Assembly: GCA_903896015.1 (NCBI GenBank) | Contig: CAITWF010000074.1 | Coordinates: forward strand, 1 to 39,053 | Source of the DNA: an uncultured Opitutia bacterium | GTDB taxonomy: Bacteria > Verrucomicrobiota > Verrucomicrobiia > Opitutales > Opitutaceae | DNA length: 39,053 nt | Reading direction: 5' to 3' | Part shown: piece by piece, positions 34,895 to 39,053 of the stretch | Numbering within the stretch: position 1 is the first letter of the stretch | Layout: every line of letters begins with the position of its first letter | The notes under the pieces: model-generated | The model's database searches: none | The model's input: the letters and a program-made list of their open reading frames with translations, nothing else | What the model was told of the DNA's origin: nothing | Translations under genes and position numbers: made by a program

Positions 34895-35836
34895 TCACCA
34901 CCGATTGGCTGGCACTGGAAATGCCACGACCGGATTGCTCTCTTTAAGTTTCGCGATCCATCCGTCGGGGCGGCCCTTCGAAGTGCGCTCTGCTGCGCGC
35001 AACATCTTCTCGAGATGGCGGTCGTTTTCGTCGTCGGAAAACTGGAAGTAGGCTTGGGATAGATCCAAGAAGGTGGCGAAGCGAAGAGCAAAAAGATGGC
35101 ACCGCCAGAGGGCCGTTGGCATTCGTCCCGCTCGAATGAGCTCTTCGAATCCCGGATGAATCAGCAAATGCTCACGCCAACCGACATACCTTTTGAAATC
35201 GCGCGACTCTCGACCGATTGAGCCATTTCGTTTTCGGTGCAGAATGGTTCCGTTGAAGGTTTCCAAGAGTTGCCTGTAGCCCGGCAGGAAGGCTTCGGCC
35301 ATCTGCAGGATCTCCTGAGAAAGCCCCACGTCACTAAGGCGCAGTCTCCTCAGCAGCGTGTCCAAGAATCCGATGGCGACCAGCAACCGGTGGCTTTCGC
35401 TGCGTGGGCAGAGAAACCGCAGGTGGGCCCACTGAGGGGGCGCTTCGCCAGCCATGAATCCACGAAGCTTTCGCGCATGGATGCCGAGTTCGACGCCCAA
35501 TTCTATTTGGGTGAAACCGAGCGTGCGCTTTTTGGCCTCGATTAACCCGCGGTAGATTCGCGACGGGGAGTTCATTTGCAGTAGAGCCAATTCCCATGGG
35601 CTAAAAGTCGCGCGGCTCAGCTTTCGCTCACAGCTTTCGAGGTAGGCCATGCGAAGCGCGAGATCCCGCACGAGAGCCCGGCCCAGCGCGCCGGACGGGC
35701 TTGGCGTAAAGCCCTGCGCTTTCACCGACCGGGGAGCGGCTTCCATGGAAATTCGCCACAGTTGGAGATACTCCCTAACATAGTGTGGAGCGCATTTGCT
35801 CACTGCGCATGTTTTCGGAAACAGTGCGGCGACCAC
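34895..35836 (-). CDS. Hypothetical protein with a helix-turn-helix-like segment; 5' end doubtful
   Basis: The first usual start is GTG at 35836, giving 313 residues. A segment at about 95-125 (RGLIEAKKRTLGFTQIELGV then ELGIHARKLRGF) resembles an Xre-type helix-turn-helix. The C-terminal half is helical, with YVGWREHLLIHPGFEELIRA. The same frame stays open and protein-like for 31 more codons upstream (including RVRIKDGKPLTPSTYAEIE) to a TGA at 35932-35930, without any ATG, GTG or TTG. The gene may therefore use a rare start or have lost its true 5' end. It is divergent from the pair at 35932. Function unknown; regulator is a guess. Confidence 0.6.
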   Translation of the reverse strand: MVAALFPKTCAVSKCAPHYVREYLQLWRISMEAAPRSVKAQGFTPSPSGALGRALVRDLALRMAYLESCERKLSRATFSPWELALLQMNSPSRIYRGLIEAKKRTLGFTQIELGVELGIHARKLRGFMAGEAPPQWAHLRFLCPRSESHRLLVAIGFLDTLLRRLRLSDVGLSQEILQMAEAFLPGYRQLLETFNGTILHRKRNGSIGRESRDFKRYVGWREHLLIHPGFEELIRAGRMPTALWRCHLFALRFATFLDLSQAYFQFSDDENDRHLEKMLRAAERTSKGRPDGWIAKLKESNPVVAFPVPANRW

Positions 35837-35931
35837 CTCGAGCAGTTTCTTCTCAATCTCTGCGTAGGTGCTCGGCGTAAGCGGCTTCCCGTCTTTGATT
35901 CGAACCCGCGTCCGGCGGCTATCTGGATATC

Positions 35932-36129
35932 ATGGATGACTACCTAAGAGGTGTATTCGTCACCGGGACGAAAACACCCGATGATTTTATGCCAACGGCA
36001 CATATTTCCGAGCTATGGGCCTTCCAATACCGATTGACGGAGGTTCGGGACACCATCGACTTTCTGTTCGAGCTGGAAGAAGCCTGCTCAGTGGGCTTTG
36101 CCGGTGAGCACGAAAAAACACCTGCCTGA
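35932..36129 (+). CDS. Hypothetical 65-residue protein upstream of the cyclase-like gene
   Basis: A short frame starting MDDYLRGVFVTGTKTPDDF, with a helical, acidic second half (ELWAFQYRLTEVRDTIDFLF). Its stop lies two bases before the ATG of the 443-residue gene, so they are probably cotranslated. No family recognised. It could be an antitoxin-like or regulatory partner of the downstream protein. Confidence 0.5.
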   Translation: MDDYLRGVFVTGTKTPDDFMPTAHISELWAFQYRLTEVRDTIDFLFELEEACSVGFAGEHEKTPA

Positions 36130-36131
36130 CT

Positions 36132-37463
36132 ATGCACCAAAACCGAGATGCGGTCGAATTCGACCACTTGGAGTGGATTCTAGCGGGAGTGGCTCCGAAG
36201 CTTAATGTAGGAGGTTCGCGAAGCGGGCGCGCAGCCAAAGCAATGTTCGAAACACATATGCGGGATCGGTATGAGCACGCGGGGTGCTTCGCGTATGTCG
36301 GATGGGCTAAACGCGACGGGCTGCATATTCCAAGCAGTGATCTCCAACAGAAAATCTACGCGATTTATGCCCGTGCCGCAGTCGCAGCTAAAGTTTATCT
36401 CGGGGCAATGGAGCCAAATGAAGGCTTTGGATTGGCCGCGTGGGTCGACAAATGCGGTGGGTCGCTTGAAGCATCCGTCGCATCAGTTCCAATTCAGGCC
36501 ATGCTAACTACGGCGTCTTTGGCCGCAGATCTTTTGGCGAAAGAGGTTAGCAACGAAAAACTGCGGACAACTCGAATGGTCCTAGGATACGGGACGCTGC
36601 GCGGAAAAGCGCTGCTTTCGGCGCCTAGTCACATGATGTTGTTGGCTGGGCCCGTTTGCGTTGAATCTCTTTATGGCGAAATCCCCAACAGGTGCGGGGG
36701 CATTGCAAAAGGCAAAGACACTATCGCGAACCGTGTGTTCAAAGATGCCGATCTGCTCAACCCAACAGAGGCCGTGATCGTGTATTGGCAGCCTTGGAGT
36801 CGCTTGACCTATAAGCGAAACCAACTCCTCCCTCCAACATCGAGCGACGTTGCCTCCACATCGGGAAAGAACCCAGCAATTCCGGACGAACTGCTCGAAA
36901 TCTATCCGACCAAACCAAGAGAAATTAGGGGCAATGAAAACAAACCCTACCTAATAGCCCTGAGCTTGGACTTCGCGCAAAGTCGTGCCGAATACAAATC
37001 AAACGCCCATCTCGCCCGAACGGTTGTCGACCAAATCCTTGTTGCCTTTGATGACTTGGCAAAACGCTCCGTGGGAATGTTTGTCTCCCCGCGATATGGT
37101 GACGGTGTTAGCGCAGTGATTGTGGTTGAAGCACCTTCGGAGAGTGACGCGCTCAACATCGAATGGCTCGCGTCAATCAAGGGCTTTCGGGATTTTGCCA
37201 CCGCCCTACTTCGCAACTGCAAAGGCCTCGGACTGCGAATCGGCATGGCCGCAGATCTGGATGTCGTTGCTTGCGCGCCGCGGTTGGCCGGGGTGGCGCA
37301 GACTTCAAGTCCTGCCGTCGACACTTTGGCTAACAAAGTCATCACCCGAGCGCGCCAATGTCACGACGCTGCTAAGCATCACAAACTTACTGCGGAGCGA
37401 GAGGCGAAGTTGTTCTTCAAACGGGCAACTCACACGAAGTATCAAGTCGAAGAGATTCGATGA
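36132..37463 (+). CDS. Putative class III nucleotidyl cyclase-like protein, 443 residues
   Basis: The C-terminal domain (about 270-425) has features in the order of class III cyclases: a strand with a possible metal-binding Asp (YLIALSLDFAQSR, D280), a GDG turn (D324) in SPRYGDGVSAVIVVE, an LRIGMAADLDVV strand at 368-379 like the RIGI-x-G motif, and a helix with N401 and R406/R408 (TLANKVITRARQ). The N-terminal half contains MVLGYGTLRGKALLSA and MMLLAGPVCVESLYGE (149-183), which resemble strands of a second cyclase-like domain. Spacing of N and R is off by one from the classic motif, so activity is uncertain. No membrane segment is visible. If real, it could make a nucleotide signal as in Pycsar, but no recognised effector is adjacent. 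The family call is inference. Confidence 0.45.
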   Translation: MHQNRDAVEFDHLEWILAGVAPKLNVGGSRSGRAAKAMFETHMRDRYEHAGCFAYVGWAKRDGLHIPSSDLQQKIYAIYARAAVAAKVYLGAMEPNEGFGLAAWVDKCGGSLEASVASVPIQAMLTTASLAADLLAKEVSNEKLRTTRMVLGYGTLRGKALLSAPSHMMLLAGPVCVESLYGEIPNRCGGIAKGKDTIANRVFKDADLLNPTEAVIVYWQPWSRLTYKRNQLLPPTSSDVASTSGKNPAIPDELLEIYPTKPREIRGNENKPYLIALSLDFAQSRAEYKSNAHLARTVVDQILVAFDDLAKRSVGMFVSPRYGDGVSAVIVVEAPSESDALNIEWLASIKGFRDFATALLRNCKGLGLRIGMAADLDVVACAPRLAGVAQTSSPAVDTLANKVITRARQCHDAAKHHKLTAEREAKLFFKRATHTKYQVEEIR

Positions 37464-37601
37464 TGGTCAGTTGCGACGCCATAAACCCTGCGCCGCGCCG
37501 CGATGGGGTTTTCAATCGTCGGCTCGCCGGCGGTCCTCTGGTCGCGTGCGGCAACTTGGAATGAGCGCGGCGGAGGGGGCGCCCAGCCCCCCTTCTTATT
37601 G

Positions 37602-37617
37602 CCGGTAACAATACCGG
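37602..37617 (+). terminator. Possible terminator after the cyclase-like gene
   Basis: CCGGTA (37602-37607) and TACCGG (37612-37617) form a six-pair hairpin with a four-base loop, followed by ATTTTGT. It lies about 140 bases after the stop codon. The stem is short and the T-run weak. Confidence 0.35.
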
Positions 37618-37751
37618 ATTTTGTGTCCAGTTGTGTCCAAACATGCCCAGAAAACCTCTGAAAATTGCCGTTTTTTCGGTTTTTTTGGTCGATTTATTTA
37701 TACGACTGTTTTCATAGGTAAAATACGTCGCTTTATAGGCCTAAATTAGAA

Positions 37752-37809
37752 GGACTTAAAATCCCCTTTCCGTAAGGAAGTGCGGGTTCGAGCCCCGCCC
37801 CGGGCACCA
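37752..37809 (+). repeat. 3' end of a tRNA-Leu(UAA) gene: attachment-site-like direct repeat, copy 1
   Basis: The segment holds the anticodon loop with TAA (37757-37759), a variable arm, a perfect T-arm (GCGGG at 37782-37786, loop TTCGAGC, CCCGC at 37794-37798), a seven-base acceptor strand CCCGGGC (37799-37805), discriminator A and an encoded CCA (37807-37809). Upstream there is no D-arm or 5' acceptor GCCCGGG, and anticodon-stem pairing fails where the repeat begins, so it is a fragment and not a tRNA gene. Integrases that target tRNA genes leave such 3' copies. It matches copy 2 at 38810 at 52 of 58 positions. Confidence 0.8.
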
Positions 37810-37869
37810 CTTTGGATCCAGGTCAAAAAAGTCAGGAGGCGGTAAATCAGGAAAATGCCGTAGGATTCC

Positions 37870-38277
37870 TCAAACGCGTCTTGGCAGGAGTTTTCGAAGC
37901 CGCTGCGTAGCCTCGCTGCGATCGATTGTACTCGATGCAACCGCCAACGTAAGTTCTTCCCATTCTGGACCGTCAGCCTTTGGTTTAATCCCGTTCAGAC
38001 GGAGAAACACGATGCACGCGCCCAGCGCCGCTCTCTTGTTACCGTCCACAAAAGGATGGTTTTTGCAGAGGTAAAACAAATAGGCCGCGGCCACTTCTGC
38101 AATGTCCCGGTAGATCGACTGCCCGCCGAAGCTCGCCTGCGGTGCCGCCACCGCTGACTCCAACAGCGCCAACTCCCGCATCCCGTCCGAGCCGCCAAAT
38201 CTCGTGATTACCTCAGCGTGAATTTCCCGCACGATTTCTACGGTCAGGTGCAGACAACTGTCTGGCGTGGCTTTCAT
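37870..38277 (-). CDS. doc: Doc-type toxin (Fic/death-on-curing family)
   Basis: The 135-residue protein carries the Doc/Fic catalytic motif HPFVDGNKR at 74-82, preceded by the helix ALLESAVAAPQASFGG and YRDIAEVAAAYLFYLCKNHP typical of Doc. Doc of phage P1 phosphorylates elongation factor EF-Tu and stops translation. The ATG at 38277 overlaps the antitoxin stop (ATGA), the expected antitoxin-first order. The pair lies between two tRNA-Leu 3' fragments, which suggests that it stabilises the inserted DNA. Family assignment is firm; the target here is by analogy. Confidence 0.93.
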   Translation of the reverse strand: MKATPDSCLHLTVEIVREIHAEVITRFGGSDGMRELALLESAVAAPQASFGGQSIYRDIAEVAAAYLFYLCKNHPFVDGNKRAALGACIVFLRLNGIKPKADGPEWEELTLAVASSTIDRSEATQRLRKLLPRRV

Positions 38278-38501
38278 GCCAGCTTCTTCATCGTCCCGGC
38301 GTAGTCCTTCATCGTGGCTTTGATGACGCGTGAAACCTCGACGGGGGAGAGCTTGGGTCGCAACGGCGTAAGCGTGATCGTACCACCTTCGTGGACCTCC
38401 ACATTCACCTGATCACCCGTTTTTAAGCGCGCCAGATCCATTAGGGCCGCGTCAAACATCAACCCCTGCGAATTTCCAATTTTGGAGATTGTTTTCACCA
38501 T
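38274..38501 (-). CDS. AbrB/MazE-type antitoxin of the Doc pair
   Basis: The 75-residue protein has an N-terminal swapped-hairpin DNA-binding domain of the AbrB/MazE type: KTISKIGNSQGLMFD, LKTGDQVNVEVHEGG and TITLTPLRP at about 3-51. The remaining tail (SRVIKATMKDYAGTMKKL) would bind and neutralise Doc. Doc is usually paired with a Phd-type antitoxin; the AbrB-type partner is a known alternative. The ATG at 38501 directly follows a palindrome and promoter-like sequence, consistent with autorepression. Confidence 0.9.
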   Translation of the reverse strand: MVKTISKIGNSQGLMFDAALMDLARLKTGDQVNVEVHEGGTITLTPLRPKLSPVEVSRVIKATMKDYAGTMKKLA

Positions 38502-38504
38502 GCT

Positions 38505-38537
38505 GTAAAACTATGTTTTACCTGTTATTCTTGTCAA
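38505..38537 (-). promoter_or_regulatory. Promoter with palindromic operator for the antitoxin-toxin operon
   Basis: On the minus strand TTGACA (38537-38532) is followed after 18 bases by TAGTTT (38513-38508). The -10 region lies inside a perfect 7-bp palindrome, GTAAAAC and GTTTTAC with a 3-base centre (38505-38521), just before the antitoxin ATG at 38501. This fits a repressor site for the AbrB-type antitoxin. Transcription would start at or within a few bases of the ATG, so the mRNA may be leaderless. Confidence 0.65.
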
Positions 38538-38809
38538 GCTAGACTGCCAGTGTCGTTCGAACGGCCATCGATTAAACCACCGGCACAGTTCGGCGAGCCC
38601 GCCGGAGCTCCACGAGCCGCAGCGCCGGAATGATGGCGAACCCCCGGAATCCGGACACCAGTTGCTGCTCGGCTCAGCGTTGTGGCTAAAAGTGGCTAGA
38701 AAGGGTTTCAAAACGCCCCGAAACCGGGCATTTTCACGATTCTGGGAATCTTTTTCCGGCGGCCCAGTTTCAGACGTGTAACAGGCAAAGACCGGGAGCT
38801 TAACCTGGC

Positions 38810-38866
38810 GGACCTAAAATTCCCTTTCCGCCAGGAAGTGCGGGTTCGAGCCCCGCCCCGAGCACC
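38810..38866 (+). repeat. 3' end of tRNA-Leu(UAA), degenerate direct repeat, copy 2
   Basis: A second copy of the sequence at 37752, with an intact T-arm (GCGGG/CCCGC). It has changes in the anticodon loop (C instead of the invariant T before TAA), the variable arm and the acceptor strand, and CACCC instead of CACCA at the end. No 5' half of a tRNA precedes it. It is probably an older attachment-site scar. The 1.06 kb between the copies contains only the Doc toxin-antitoxin pair. Confidence 0.75.
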
Positions 38867-38935
38867 CACCACTGAAGCAGGCGGCCCCTTCGGTCTTAAG
38901 CATCAACCTAAGCCACAGGCGTCCCATAGAAATCA

Positions 38936-39053
38936 TCAAAGTTTCAATGCTTTGAGAAGACTGCTCAGAGAGGCGGGACTGAAAGCGTCGGGGTCAAAGG
39001 GCTGGCCGAGCCACTCGAGGAGATGCGTGCGCTCCGGGTGGTCGGGGTCAGCC
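38936..39053 (-). CDS. pRiA4b ORF-3-like protein, C-terminal part (runs off the window)
   Basis: Entering from the right edge, the minus strand is open for 38 codons to a TGA at 38938-38936. The sequence includes HPERTHLLEWLGQPFDPDAF, which matches the C-terminal pattern of the plasmid pRiA4b ORF-3 family (a DPEH-like stretch, then EWLG-x-FDPEAF). Members are common on plasmids and in accessory DNA, and their function is unknown. No start is visible. It lies outside the second tRNA-Leu fragment. Confidence 0.65.
   Translation of the reverse strand, partial: ADPDHPERTHLLEWLGQPFDPDAFSPASLSSLLKALKL

Noticed and set aside
35897-35920. T-arm-like GCGGGTTCGAATC on the minus strand
   Set aside because: The 3' stem half and acceptor do not follow; it is explained as codons of the open minus-strand frame.
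37752-37809. Functional tRNA-Leu gene
   Set aside because: The 5' acceptor, D-arm and part of the anticodon stem are missing, so it is annotated as a tRNA 3' fragment.
1-39053. CRISPR array or rRNA gene
   Set aside because: No series of regularly spaced repeats and no rRNA-like sequence was seen on reading the window.

Overview
The window is a dense defence and mobile-element region from a moderately GC-rich Gram-negative-type bacterium. It holds no ribosomal RNA or housekeeping gene, so taxonomy cannot be fixed; a Verrucomicrobiota-like genome is only a guess. Genes lie in tightly overlapping operons with ATGA or GTGA junctions. The GC content is patchy, which suggests assembly by transfer.

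Left edge (1-2.3 kb): the N-terminus of an IS630-type transposase runs off the window and abuts an ankyrin-repeat gene whose 5' end appears lost. Two unrecognised genes follow (78 and 344 codons).

DISARM block (2.4-22 kb, minus strand): read in the direction of transcription this is metallophosphoesterase, drmD (SNF2-type helicase), drmMI (adenine methyltransferase), an extra superfamily II helicase, drmA, drmB (DUF1998), drmC (PLD nuclease) and a KAP-type P-loop NTPase. drmD, drmMI, drmA, drmB and drmC are the class 1 DISARM set in canonical order. The extra helicase and the terminal NTPase are not core DISARM parts, and rows sampled from both have lower GC than the drm genes.

Middle (22-25.8 kb): a full-length relative of the truncated ankyrin gene, a zinc-ribbon plus RES-domain protein, an unknown 166-residue protein and an N-formylglutamate amidohydrolase-like enzyme.

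Three-gene block (25.9-32.0 kb, plus strand): DUF6361 protein, two-motif PLD-like nuclease and large SNF2-like helicase, joined by 4-base overlaps. I do not recognise a named system with this composition. It is the best candidate here for an undescribed defence system; the parts suggest a nucleic-acid translocase and nuclease with a DUF6361 partner.

Right end (32.7-39 kb): a compact tyrosine recombinase translationally coupled to two unknown genes; a helix-turn-helix-like gene whose frame stays open upstream of its only usual start; a divergent pair (65-residue protein plus a 443-residue protein resembling class III nucleotidyl cyclases); then two degenerate direct repeats of the 3' end of a tRNA-Leu(UAA) gene, with a Doc toxin and AbrB/MazE-type antitoxin between them. 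These repeats look like attachment-site scars, so the right boundary of the island probably lies at 37.75 or 38.87 kb. A pRiA4b ORF-3-like gene enters from the right edge.
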